Assembly (NCBI GenBank): GCA_945952225.1
Contig: CAMFHP010000085.1
Location: 1 to 37,808 of the forward strand
Length of the DNA: 37,808 nt
Direction: 5' to 3'
From: an uncultured Myxococcaceae bacterium
GTDB lineage: Bacteria; Myxococcota_A; Polyangia; Polyangiales; Ga0077539
Shown here: one piece after another, positions 7,950 through 15,911 of the stretch
How the letters are laid out: the number at the start of each line of letters is the position of its first letter
How positions within the stretch are numbered: position 1 is the stretch's first letter
Made by a program: the position numbers and the translations under genes
Notes under the pieces: generated by a model
Database searches by the model: none
What the model was told of the DNA's origin: nothing
Seen by the model: only the letters and a program-made list of their open reading frames with translations

Positions 7950-9149
7950 ATGAACGCCGCCGATCGCACGATCCTCGACCGCGTGGAGCGCTCGCTCCCT
8001 TCGCCCCTCGGCGGCCGTCTGGCCTCGCTGCGCCGCGACCTCGCGATGGTGCTCGACGGCCTCGCGGGACGCACGCCGCCGCCCGTCGTGTGGCGCCGCG
8101 AAGGCGCTCCCTCGCCCGCCGCGCCGCGGAGCGCGACGGGCCGTTCGGTGGTGGTGCGCGCGGTGGTGCGCGAGACCGACGACGCCGTGTCGCTGGTGCT
8201 CACCGATCCTGCGGGGCAGCCCTTCACCCACGCGCCGGGGCAGTTCTACACGCTCTGCGCGACCGTCGACGGGCGCCCGCTGCGGCGCGCGTACTCCGCG
8301 AGCGACGACGGAGGCGATCGCCACACGCTGCGGCTCACGGTGAAGCGTGTGGCGGGCGGCGCGATGTCGAACTGGCTCCACCGCGCGGTGACCGAGGGCG
8401 CGCACTTCGAAGTGCTCGGTCCGTCGGGCACGTTCACGCCCGATCGCGCGGCGAAGCACCACGTGCTCGTGGGCGGCGGCAGCGGGATCACGCCGCTCTA
8501 CGCCATCGCCTGCGCGGTGCTGCGCGACGACGCTTCGGCGCGCGTGACGCTCGTGTTCGCGAACCGCGCGAAGGCCGACACGATCTTCGACGGCGCGCTC
8601 ACGGCGCTCACGCAGCGCTACGGCGACCGCTTCGCGCGCCACGACGTGCTGGAGACTGCGCACGAAGGCTTCGCGGGCACCGTGGGACGCCTCGACGGAG
8701 ACACCGCGCGCCGCGTGTTCGACGGGCTCGATCTCGACGAGGGCGCGGTCTGGTACGTGTGCGGTCCGACGCCCATGCGCGAGGCCGTGCGCGCGGTGCT
8801 CCGCGAGCGCGGTGTGGCCGACGGAAGGGTGCGCGAAGAGGTGTTCACCTCGCCCGCCACGGTGACGCCGAACACGGAGGCGCAGACCGTCACGTTGCGG
8901 CTCCGCGGACGGTCGCGGCGCTTCGAGGTGCGCGGCGGCGAGAGCATCCTCGACGCGGCGATGCGCGAGGGCGTCGACGCGCCCTTCTCGTGCACCGTGG
9001 GCGGTTGCGGCGCGTGTCGGTGCCGCGTGGTCGAGGGATCGGTCGAGATGGCCGAGCCCAACGGGCTGCGCCCCGACGAGCGCGCCGCGGGCCTGGTGCT
9101 CACGTGCGTGGGACGCCCCGTGGGCGACGTCGTGCTGGAGGTGCCGTGA
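7950..9149 (+). CDS. FAD/NAD(P)H reductase with C-terminal plant-type 2Fe-2S ferredoxin domain
   Basis: This 399-residue electron-transfer protein has the PaaE/KshB/Hmp-type order. An N-terminal helical leader (1-60) precedes an FAD-binding ferredoxin-reductase barrel with RAYS (Arg113-Ser116). A NAD(P)-binding fold follows with GGGSGITP (175-182) and CGPTPM. The C-terminal 2Fe-2S domain has Cys348, Cys353, Cys356 and Cys386 (C-x4-C-x2-C-x29-C). It should take electrons from NAD(P)H and hand them one at a time to an oxygenase, most likely the diiron protein encoded two genes downstream. The gene opens a three-gene operon behind a perfect palindrome and overlaps the regulator gene by one base (TGATG). 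An open frame continues upstream, but it antiparallels the divergent lipoprotein gene. The ATG at 7950 gives a sensible protein. Confidence 0.92.
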   Translation: MNAADRTILDRVERSLPSPLGGRLASLRRDLAMVLDGLAGRTPPPVVWRREGAPSPAAPRSATGRSVVVRAVVRETDDAVSLVLTDPAGQPFTHAPGQFYTLCATVDGRPLRRAYSASDDGGDRHTLRLTVKRVAGGAMSNWLHRAVTEGAHFEVLGPSGTFTPDRAAKHHVLVGGGSGITPLYAIACAVLRDDASARVTLVFANRAKADTIFDGALTALTQRYGDRFARHDVLETAHEGFAGTVGRLDGDTARRVFDGLDLDEGAVWYVCGPTPMREAVRAVLRERGVADGRVREEVFTSPATVTPNTEAQTVTLRLRGRSRRFEVRGGESILDAAMREGVDAPFSCTVGGCGACRCRVVEGSVEMAEPNGLRPDERAAGLVLTCVGRPVGDVVLEVP

Positions 9150-9883
9150 TGGCCGCGCGACGCCGCGACGAGGAGGCCTTTCCGTACAAGATGAAAGACC
9201 TCTGCGACCTCACGGGCGTGCCCCGCCAGGCCGTGCACTTCTACATTCAAGAGGGGATCGTTCCCGAGGGCCACAAGACCGGGCGCAACATGGCCTGGTA
9301 CGGCGAGCGCCACGTCGAGCGAATCCGGCTGATCAAGAAGCTCCAGGAGGAGCAGTTTCTCCCGCTCAAGGCGATCAAGGCCATTCTCGACGAGCGCGAC
9401 GAGGCCTTCACGCCCGCGCAGCGCCAGCTCCTCTCGGCGGTGAAAGATCGGCTCACGGCCACCATCGCGCGGCCCACGAAGCCCGACGACACCGTGGAGG
9501 TTCGCGCGCTGCTCGAAGCCACCGGCGTCGACCGTCGCGACTTCGAAGAGCTCGTGGAGACGGGCCTCCTCGCGACGATGCGCGGCCCGCGCAACAAGCT
9601 CCTGGTCTCGCGCGACGACACCTGGCTCGTGGAGCTGTGGGGACGCGCGCGCGCCGCGGGTCTCACGCGCGACGACGGGTTCAATCCGAAGCTGCTCACC
9701 GTGTTCGAAGAGGCGCTCGCGAAGCTCTTTACGCGGGAGGTCGAGCTCCTCACCACGCGCGTCTCGCACCGCTCGCCCGACGAGGTGGCGTCGCTGCTCA
9801 CGCGCGTCATGCCGCTCATCGGCGAGCTCCTCGTGAAGCTCCACGAGAGCCGCGTCCGAAGGTTTCTCAACGCCGCCGTCTGA
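9149..9883 (+). CDS. MerR-type transcriptional regulator
   Basis: This 244-residue DNA-binding protein has an N-terminal MerR winged helix-turn-helix (about residues 14-85: YKMKDLCDLTGVPRQAVHFYIQEG ... WYGERHVERIRLIKKLQEEQFLPLKAIKAIL). The second half is longer than that of metal-sensing MerR proteins. It includes a segment resembling another small helical domain (about 110-160, VRALLEATGVDRRDFEELVETGLL). There is no Cys cluster, so metal sensing is unlikely and a small organic effector or lipid is possible. It lies between the reductase and diiron genes and is translationally linked to the former, suggesting local autoregulation. A later in-frame ATG (MKDLCDLTG) would cut into the HTH and is rejected. 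Confidence 0.88.
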   Translation: MAARRRDEEAFPYKMKDLCDLTGVPRQAVHFYIQEGIVPEGHKTGRNMAWYGERHVERIRLIKKLQEEQFLPLKAIKAILDERDEAFTPAQRQLLSAVKDRLTATIARPTKPDDTVEVRALLEATGVDRRDFEELVETGLLATMRGPRNKLLVSRDDTWLVELWGRARAAGLTRDDGFNPKLLTVFEEALAKLFTREVELLTTRVSHRSPDEVASLLTRVMPLIGELLVKLHESRVRRFLNAAV

Positions 9884-9912
9884 CCGTTCACACCCCGCAG
9901 GGAGACACCGCC

Positions 9913-11100
9913 ATGATCGCCACCACGCACCTCTCGCACCTGCTTCCGACGCGCATGCGCGAGCGCCTCGACCCGTACCTCGAAGCGCTCGATGTGTTCC
10001 TCGAAGTGCGCGACCCGCGGGTGCTCGCGTCGCTCGGTCCGTCGGGCGTGCGCGGACTGCTGCTGAAGCGCGGCAAGCAGGGCGTGCCCACGGAGGCCCC
10101 GGCGCACCACGCGGCGCACTTCAACTGGTCGTACCCCAACGACCATGGCGACATGCGCTCGCTCTACGAGCGCGCGAAGACGGGCCAGTGGGTGTCGGAG
10201 GAGCTCCCCTGGCACACGTCCGTCGATCCGTTGAACCCCGAGGTGCCGCTCATTCCCGATGACTTTCTCGACTTCGAGCGCCTCGCGGAGATGGGCGTGA
10301 AGCTCGACCTGCGCGAGCGCCGCGAGGTGGCCGCGAGCGTGTGCGCGTGGATGCTCTCGCAGTTTCTCCACGGCGAGCAGGGCGCGCTCTTCGCGGCCGC
10401 GCAGGTCACCGAGTCGGTGCCCTTCTTCGACGGCAAGCTCTACGGCGCCACGCAGGTCATGGACGAAGGGCGCCACGTCGAGGTGTTCCACCGCTACCTC
10501 GATACGAAGCTCCAGAAGCTCTACCAGATCAACGACAACCTCTTCGTCATCATCGACGCGCTCATGACCGATGCGCGCTGGGACATGAAGTTTCTCGGCA
10601 TGCAGATCATGGTCGAGGGGCTCGCGCTCGGCGCCTTCGGCACGCTCTACCGCACCACGCGCGAACCGCTGCTGCGCGAGCTGCTCAAGCGCGTGATTCA
10701 AGACGAAGCCCGCCACGTGCACTACGGCGTGCTCGCCCTCCGCGAGCACCTCGCGACCAACCTCACGCAGCGCGAACACCGCGAGCGCGAAGACTGGACC
10801 TACGAGGTCGCGCTCCTCATGCGCAATCGCTTCATGGCCTACGAGGTCTACGACGAGTACTTCGCGCACCGCATGTCGCGCGAGGCGTGGCGGCAGTTCA
10901 TCACCGAGACGCCGGGGATGAAGCGCTTCCGCACGGTGATGTTCACGCGGCTCGTGCCCAACCTCCGCGAGATCGGGCTCCTCACGCCGCGCGTGATGCC
11001 CCACTACGACGCCGCGGGGCTGCTCCAGTACATGCACGGCGCGTCGGCCTCGGAGCTCACCGGCGAGGCGATGATCCGCGACCTCGACGCGGCGGCGTAG
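9913..11100 (+). CDS. Ferritin-like diiron protein, probable oxygenase
   Basis: This 395-residue protein has two symmetric carboxylate-bridged diiron half-sites. Glu155 is followed by Glu185-x2-His188 (DEGRH), and Glu235 by Glu265-x2-His268 (DEARH). Each half has exactly 29 residues between the first Glu and the ExxH motif, as expected of a four-helix ferritin-like bundle (the AurF/R2-like superfamily). It probably activates O2 at the diiron centre to hydroxylate, desaturate or N-oxygenate a substrate; the substrate is unknown. A flavin/2Fe-2S reductase and a regulator are encoded just upstream in the same operon. A good Shine-Dalgarno (GGGAG at 9899-9903) fits the ATG. It is larger than bacterioferritin or rubrerythrin, which argues against iron storage. 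Confidence 0.85.
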   Translation: MIATTHLSHLLPTRMRERLDPYLEALDVFLEVRDPRVLASLGPSGVRGLLLKRGKQGVPTEAPAHHAAHFNWSYPNDHGDMRSLYERAKTGQWVSEELPWHTSVDPLNPEVPLIPDDFLDFERLAEMGVKLDLRERREVAASVCAWMLSQFLHGEQGALFAAAQVTESVPFFDGKLYGATQVMDEGRHVEVFHRYLDTKLQKLYQINDNLFVIIDALMTDARWDMKFLGMQIMVEGLALGAFGTLYRTTREPLLRELLKRVIQDEARHVHYGVLALREHLATNLTQREHREREDWTYEVALLMRNRFMAYEVYDEYFAHRMSREAWRQFITETPGMKRFRTVMFTRLVPNLREIGLLTPRVMPHYDAAGLLQYMHGASASELTGEAMIRDLDAAA

Positions 11101-11109
11101 CGCCCACGC

Positions 11110-11784
11110 TCAGCGCGGCGGCGCGGCCTCGCGAATGGCGGCCACCACGGCGTCTTCTCCGTTCGCGAGCTGCGACACGGCGTCGGCGCAGCGGGCCTGA
11201 TCGCGCGACACGATGCGCGACTCGGGCGGCTCGCGAAACGGCACGATCGACTCGCGCAGATCGACACTCCCCACCCACGGAACGAGGCGCTGCGGAGACT
11301 GTCCGGCGCCGCTCACGATCGCCACCACGGTGCATCCGCCCTGCGGCGTGTGAAAGAACGACGCGCCCACGGTCATCGCGACACATCCCTGCCGCGGACA
11401 CACGCGCTCCGGCGAGGGGCGCACGTCGACGGTGCGTCCGGGCAGCGCGCGGGCCACGAGCTGTTGGAGCCGCTGCTGCACGGTCGCGGCGATGGCCGTG
11501 ATCTGCGGGTCTTCGCTGCGCGGCGCCACGCGCGGCCAGAGCACCACCACCCCACCGGGAACACCCACGGAGCGCGAGATCTCCGGTGCGTCCATCGAGT
11601 TCGCGGTGACCACGCCGGGCGACGGGTTCGCGGTGGCGGTGGTCGGCTGCGCGGGCGTGGGAGACGGGGTCGGCGCGGGCGTGGGCGCAGGGGTTTCGGG
11701 GACGGTCTGCGACGTGGGCGTTGGGGTCTGCGTCGACGCGCAGGCCGTGATCGAGAGCGCGAGGAGGAGGGAGCGGGTACGCAT
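11110..11784 (-). CDS. Hypothetical lipoprotein with Pro/Thr-rich linker
   Basis: The 224-residue product has a lipoprotein signal (MRTRSLLLALSITAC, Cys15). A long Pro/Thr/Ala linker (about 18-55, repeats of PTPAPTPSP) precedes a globular domain of about 165 residues. The domain contains four Cys (VCPRQGC, GGCTVV, ARCADAV), a hydrophobic strand GGVVVLWPRV and LQQLVARALPGRTVDVRPSP. I do not recognise the family and see no catalytic motif. The linker suggests a domain held away from the membrane. An upstream in-frame ATG would add 32 non-signal residues, so the start next to the signal peptide was chosen. It is divergent from the 11855 gene and converges on the diiron gene with 9 bp between stops. 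Confidence 0.72.
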   Translation of the reverse strand: MRTRSLLLALSITACASTQTPTPTSQTVPETPAPTPAPTPSPTPAQPTTATANPSPGVVTANSMDAPEISRSVGVPGGVVVLWPRVAPRSEDPQITAIAATVQQRLQQLVARALPGRTVDVRPSPERVCPRQGCVAMTVGASFFHTPQGGCTVVAIVSGAGQSPQRLVPWVGSVDLRESIVPFREPPESRIVSRDQARCADAVSQLANGEDAVVAAIREAAPPR

Positions 11785-11794
11785 CGCGCCGAGC

Positions 11795-11822
11795 ACATCA
11801 CGACCGCGCAGCGTGGTGTCAA
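11795..11822 (-). promoter_or_regulatory. Candidate sigma-70-like promoter for the 11784 lipoprotein gene
   Basis: On the minus strand a consensus TTGACA (complement of 11817-11822) is followed after 16 nt by TGATGT (complement of 11795-11800). The likely transcription start falls within a few bases of the ATG at 11784, so the message would be nearly leaderless. This is the best -35 hexamer paired with a -10 that I can find in the window. Confidence 0.5.
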
Positions 11823-11840
11823 CGGAAGTCGCGCGTGGCC

Positions 11841-11846
11841 TACACT
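11841..11846 (+). promoter_or_regulatory. Candidate -10 element (TACACT) for the 11855 gene
   Basis: TACACT lies 8 nt before the ATG at 11855 with only CG repeats between. The 14-nt string CTACACTCGCGCGC (11840-11853) recurs exactly at 23011-23024, again 8 nt before a start codon. No Shine-Dalgarno is present. Confidence 0.45.
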
Positions 11847-11854
11847 CGCGCGCG

Positions 11855-12715
11855 ATGTTCCTCCGCGTGCGACGGCCCATGGGCGAGTGGTGTGTGCTTC
11901 ACGCAGCCGAGAAGCTCCACGTGCGGGGAACGCTGCCCGGCGCCTTCGGCTTCGACCGCGGAGCCCACGGCGTGCGTGTGGCGCGCGCGAAGGGCGTGCC
12001 CTGGGAGGCGCTCGTTCCCCTCGCGATGCCCGCGAGCTGGATGGTCAACAACCGCGCGCCCTCCACGGTGTTCCGTCGGTGGCTCGCGGAGCAGACGCCT
12101 ACATGGGTGGCGCTCTGCGAGGCCCTCGACGGCGGCACCGACGCGTGGCTCACGAAATCACGGACGGAACGAGACGCGGTGATGGCCCTCGCCCGCTCGC
12201 TCTGCGCGCCGGGACACGGCCTCTGCGCGCTCAGCAAGGTGCTCGCGGTGCTGTGCCCGCAGACCGTTCCGCTCCTCGACGACGCGGCGGTGCACTTCGC
12301 GCTCGGGGCCGTCGAGATGCCCGCCACCGCCGATCAGCCGCGCGCGCCCATCGAGCTGCTGGAGCCGATGCTCGACTGGTTCGCCGAGCACGTGGGGAAG
12401 CACGAAGACGCGCTCATCGAGCTGGCGCGCGCGTATCCCTTCGCGGCCCTCGACGCGGCGCAGGTCTTCGATCGCCTGCTCTGGGTGGAGTCGTGGGGAT
12501 GGCGCAACGTCGGCGCCCTCGACACGCCGATGCCGCGCTTCTGGTGGCTCGCGGAGGGAGCGCGCGAGGGCATCGTGTTGCTGGAGGGGCCGCATCCGGG
12601 CTTCGCGACGGGCGCGCGCGTGGTACTCGACACGGTCGCCGACGAGGCGTGGCGCGCCCGCGCGCGGGCGGCGCTCGACGAGGATGGAGCATGGCAGACG
12701 ACCCGAACTACATGA
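11855..12715 (+). CDS. Hypothetical protein, 286 aa
   Basis: I do not recognise the family. There is no signal peptide or membrane segment, so a cytoplasmic protein is likely. It is mostly helical, rich in Trp, Ala and Leu. Notable segments are HGLCALSKVLAVLCPQTVPLLDDAAVHFALG (split here only for description; about residues 125-155) and WVESWGWRNVGALD. The pattern of a helix followed by KVL..L.P..VPLLDD resembles uncharacterised domains that recognise small substrates, but I cannot assign one. The last 25 bases overlap the start of greB in another frame, so the two are probably cotranscribed. The ATG at 11855 follows a TACACT element at 8 nt. Confidence 0.75.
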   Translation: MFLRVRRPMGEWCVLHAAEKLHVRGTLPGAFGFDRGAHGVRVARAKGVPWEALVPLAMPASWMVNNRAPSTVFRRWLAEQTPTWVALCEALDGGTDAWLTKSRTERDAVMALARSLCAPGHGLCALSKVLAVLCPQTVPLLDDAAVHFALGAVEMPATADQPRAPIELLEPMLDWFAEHVGKHEDALIELARAYPFAALDAAQVFDRLLWVESWGWRNVGALDTPMPRFWWLAEGAREGIVLLEGPHPGFATGARVVLDTVADEAWRARARAALDEDGAWQTTRTT

Positions 12716-13170
12716 CCCCCGCGGGGTTCAAGAAGATCACCGACGAGATGGAGTTTCTCGCGCGCATCGAGCGGCCCAAGACCGTGCAGGAGGTCTCCGA
12801 CGCGGCGGCGCAGGGCGATCGCAGCGAGAACGCGGAGTACATCTACGGCAAGAAGCGCCTGCGCGAGATCGACCGGCGGCTGAACTTTCTCGCGAGCCGC
12901 ATCAAGAACGTGCAGGTCGTCGATCCCGCGCAGCAGAAGGGCGATCGCGTGTACTTCGGCGCCACCGTCGAGACCGAAGACGAAGACGGCAACGTGCGAA
13001 CGTGGCGCATCGTGGGCGTCGACGAGACCGAACCCGAGAAGGGCGCGATCTCGTGGCGCTCGCCCCTCGGCCGCGTGCTGATGAAGCGCCGCGAGGGCGA
13101 CACGGTCACCGTGCAGAAGCCCACGGGCGAGTCGGTGGAGCACACGATCCTCGCGATCCGCTACGAATGA
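12691..13170 (+). CDS. greB: Transcription elongation factor GreB
   Basis: The 159-residue protein matches GreB along its whole length. An N-terminal coiled-coil finger has GDRSENAEY (42-50) at its tip, followed by KKRLREIDRRLNFL. The C-terminal FKBP-like domain contains VYFGATVE, WRIVGVDE and SWRSPLGRVLM. The tip acidic residues Asp43 and Glu46 correspond to the pair that helps RNA polymerase cleave backtracked RNA. Length equals that of enterobacterial GreB. The ATG lies inside the end of the upstream gene (25-bp overlap) after a GGATGGAGC Shine-Dalgarno-like stretch. The 306 bp that follow are non-coding. Confidence 0.93.
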   Translation: MADDPNYMTPAGFKKITDEMEFLARIERPKTVQEVSDAAAQGDRSENAEYIYGKKRLREIDRRLNFLASRIKNVQVVDPAQQKGDRVYFGATVETEDEDGNVRTWRIVGVDETEPEKGAISWRSPLGRVLMKRREGDTVTVQKPTGESVEHTILAIRYE

Positions 13171-13477
13171 CGCCCTTGCGCGGGTGCGGGTGCGACGCTA
13201 GGGTTGCGCGCCCCTGAAACACCGGGGCCACGGCGGCACCGGGGCATCGCGCAACGGCCGCCGAGACACCACCGCGCGCACGCCTCCGATCCGTCGGACG
13301 GCGGCCCGCGGTTCACCCTCCTCGGCCTCGCTCGACGCGTTCGTCGGGCGGCCCCTCGCACCTCGCACAACCCCCATCGACACGCTGTTGCGGTCGCGCA
13401 CGACGCGGCCTGCACGGCCCGCGCGGCCTCTCACGGCGCAGCGCGCTCTCCCTCCCCCTCCGCACGCGGAACGTCTC
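13171..13477. other. Non-coding gap between greB and mutS2
   Basis: About 300 bases with no convincing gene. A weak GCCCC/GGGGC hairpin (13210-13214 with 13224-13228) could terminate greB, but there is no T-run after it. The region is C-rich and carries no tRNA or small-RNA shape that I can see. Both strands have open frames here, but these are shadows typical of high-GC DNA. Confidence 0.5.
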
Positions 13478-15889
13478 ATGGAACCCACCTCCAAAACCGC
13501 CCACGACCTCGAATGGCCGCAGCTCACGCGGCACCTCGCCGACCGCTGCAACAGCCTCCGCGGCCGCGAGCGCGCCCTCGCCCTCGCCCCGGCCCCGACC
13601 CTCGACGAGGCCCGCCTTCGCATGCAGCGCACGCACGACGCGCTGCGCCTCCACGCGCTCGGCGAGCCCATTCCCTTCGACCGTCTCGGCGACGTGGTCG
13701 ACGTGCTCGCGCGCCTCGCCCGCGACGCCGACGCGACCTCGCACGAGCTCCACGCGCTGCGCGAGATGCTCCGCACGGCGCACACGCTCCGTCGCTACGC
13801 GCAGACGCGAAGGGTCACGTACCCCGCGCTCTGCGAGGCCCTCACGAGCGAGGGCTCCCTCGACCGACTGCAGGGCATTCTCGACCACGCCATCGACCCC
13901 GACGGCACCCTCGCCGACCGCGCGAGCGCCGACCTCGCCGCCGCGCGACGCAAGGTGCACGACGCCCGCGCGCGGGTGATCCAGCGCCTCGAAGAGGCCA
14001 TCGCCCGCTACGCCGACCGCCTCCAGGATCGCTACTACACCCTCCGCGACGGGCGCTACGTGCTCCCCGTTCGGAGCGACGCGCACATCCCCGTGCCGGG
14101 CATCGTGCACGGCTCGTCGTCGTCGGGCGCGACGCTGTTCATCGAGCCCAACACCGTGGTCTCGCTGGGCAACCAGCTCCGCGTGCTCACCGCCGACGTC
14201 GAGCGCGAGGAGGCCCGCGTGCTCGCCGAGCTCTCGGCCCGCGCGCGCGACTACCTCCACGACCTCGAAGTCGCCCACGAGGCGTGCGTCGCGGCCGACG
14301 TGCTCGCGGCCATCGTGCGACTCGGCGACGACCTCGACGCCATCGCCGTGGAACCCGAAGCCGAGCCCGTGCTCGACCTGCGCACCGCGCGGCATCCGCT
14401 GCTCGTGCTCGCGGGCACGAAGGTGGTGTCGAACGATCTGCGACTGCGCGCGGGTGCGGTGCTCGTGGTGTCGGGGCCCAACGCGGGCGGCAAGACCGTG
14501 GCGCTCAAGACCCTCGGACTCGCAGCGATGATGGTGCGCGCGGGCCTCCCCGTGCCGGTCGCCGAGAAGTCGCGCGTCGGGTGGTTCGACCCGGTGGAGT
14601 GCGACGTGGGCGACGACCAGTCGATCGCCCGCAACCTCTCGACCTTCAGCGCGCACGTGACCAACCTCGCAGAGGTGATCGAGCGCGTGCGTCCGGGCGC
14701 GCTGGTGCTCCTCGACGAGCTCGCGGGTGGAACCGATCCCGAAGAGGGCGCGGCGCTCGCGGCGGCGGTGCTCGAATCGCTGGCCTCGCGCGGCGCGGCG
14801 GTGGCGGTCACCACGCACTACGAACTTCTCAAGACCCTCGCGGTGCGCGACGGGCGCTTCGAGAACGCCTCGGTGGGCTTCGACGTGGCGACCATGTCGC
14901 CGACGTTCACGGTGACCATGGGCGTTCCCGGTGCGTCGAGCGCGCTCTCGGTGGCGCGGCGCTACGGCATTCCCGCGGGCATCGTGGAGCGTGCGCAGGC
15001 GTTGTTGCCCGAGCACGCGGGCTCGCGCGAAGACGTGCTCCGTCGACTGCAAGACGAGGAGCGCGCCGCGCGCGTCGCACGGCAGGCCGTCGAAGACGAA
15101 GCGCGGGCCATCGCGAAGCTTCGCCACGAGCTCGAAGCCGAGCGGGTGGCGGCGCGCAACCGCGAGCAGGCGCGCATCTCGCGCGAGGCGTCGGAGCTGC
15201 TCAACCTCTTGCGAGAGGCGCGCGAACAGCTCCGCGAGGCCGACGCGCGGATGCGTCGCAAGAAGGCCAGCGAAGAGGACCTGCGCCAGGCCGAGAAGGC
15301 CGTGCAGCAGGTGGCCGCGCAGGTGAGCGTGACCGGGCCCATCGGGCGCGCGGTGGAGGCGGCGAAGGCGCCGAAGGGCGGTCCGCAGCGGCGTCCGGCG
15401 CGCGACGAGGACATCACCCCGGGCACAAAGGTCTTTGTGCCTCGGCTCAACGCGCAGGTCGAGGTGCTCGAACGCGCGGGGCGCGACCAGCTCCGCGTGG
15501 CCGCGGGTGCGCTCAAGCTCTTCGTGGCCCTCGACGAGGTGATGATCGAGGCCCCGAGCGGCGACAGCGACGACGAGCCGAAGACCCGCGCGGTGCCCCT
15601 CGTGTGGGACGCCGCGGGCGACACGGTGCGTCCGCTGCGCACCGATTCGAACACGTGCGATGTGCGCGGGCTTCGCGTCGACGATGCGACGGCGATGGTC
15701 GACGCCTTTCTCGACCGCATCTACGGCGTGGGGAGCACCTCGGGCTTCGTGCTCCACGGCCACGGAACGGGCGCACTGAAGTCCGCGGTGCGCGAGCACC
15801 TGAAGCAGTCGCCGTACATCACCCGCTCGCGCGCGGCGGACCCCGAAGACGGCGGCGACGCGTTCACCGTGTTCTGGCTCAAGGGCTGA
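13478..15889 (+). CDS. mutS2: MutS2 family ATPase/endonuclease with C-terminal Smr domain
   Basis: This 803-residue protein has the MutS2 layout: an N-terminal helical core (about 1-300) without the MutS mismatch-recognition domain, an ABC-type ATPase, a long charged coiled coil (about 515-640) and a C-terminal Smr nuclease domain. Walker A is GPNAGGKT (333-340); Walker B is VLLDELAGGTDPEEG. The Smr part shows CDVRG (727-731) and HGHGTG (760-765). Known MutS2 proteins suppress recombination or rescue stalled, collided ribosomes; which role applies here is unknown. The start chosen (ATG 13478) gives the usual MutS2 beginning (KTAHDLEWPQLTRHLADR); the frame is open further upstream but reads as Arg/Pro-rich non-protein. 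Confidence 0.94.
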   Translation: MEPTSKTAHDLEWPQLTRHLADRCNSLRGRERALALAPAPTLDEARLRMQRTHDALRLHALGEPIPFDRLGDVVDVLARLARDADATSHELHALREMLRTAHTLRRYAQTRRVTYPALCEALTSEGSLDRLQGILDHAIDPDGTLADRASADLAAARRKVHDARARVIQRLEEAIARYADRLQDRYYTLRDGRYVLPVRSDAHIPVPGIVHGSSSSGATLFIEPNTVVSLGNQLRVLTADVEREEARVLAELSARARDYLHDLEVAHEACVAADVLAAIVRLGDDLDAIAVEPEAEPVLDLRTARHPLLVLAGTKVVSNDLRLRAGAVLVVSGPNAGGKTVALKTLGLAAMMVRAGLPVPVAEKSRVGWFDPVECDVGDDQSIARNLSTFSAHVTNLAEVIERVRPGALVLLDELAGGTDPEEGAALAAAVLESLASRGAAVAVTTHYELLKTLAVRDGRFENASVGFDVATMSPTFTVTMGVPGASSALSVARRYGIPAGIVERAQALLPEHAGSREDVLRRLQDEERAARVARQAVEDEARAIAKLRHELEAERVAARNREQARISREASELLNLLREAREQLREADARMRRKKASEEDLRQAEKAVQQVAAQVSVTGPIGRAVEAAKAPKGGPQRRPARDEDITPGTKVFVPRLNAQVEVLERAGRDQLRVAAGALKLFVALDEVMIEAPSGDSDDEPKTRAVPLVWDAAGDTVRPLRTDSNTCDVRGLRVDDATAMVDAFLDRIYGVGSTSGFVLHGHGTGALKSAVREHLKQSPYITRSRAADPEDGGDAFTVFWLKG

Positions 15890-15895
15890 ACGCGA

Positions 15896-15901
15896 TACCC
15901 T
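15896..15901 (+). promoter_or_regulatory. Candidate -10 element (TACCCT) for the 15912 gene
   Basis: TACCCT is 10 nt before the ATG at 15912, in the short gap after mutS2, with only C/G between and no Shine-Dalgarno. It fits the TAnnnT short-leader pattern. Readthrough from mutS2 is equally possible. Confidence 0.3.
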
Positions 15902-15911
15902 CCCGCGCGCG

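Noticed and set aside
13210-13228. Terminator after greB
   Set aside because: The stem is only five base pairs with no T-run; kept as a note in the gap entry.
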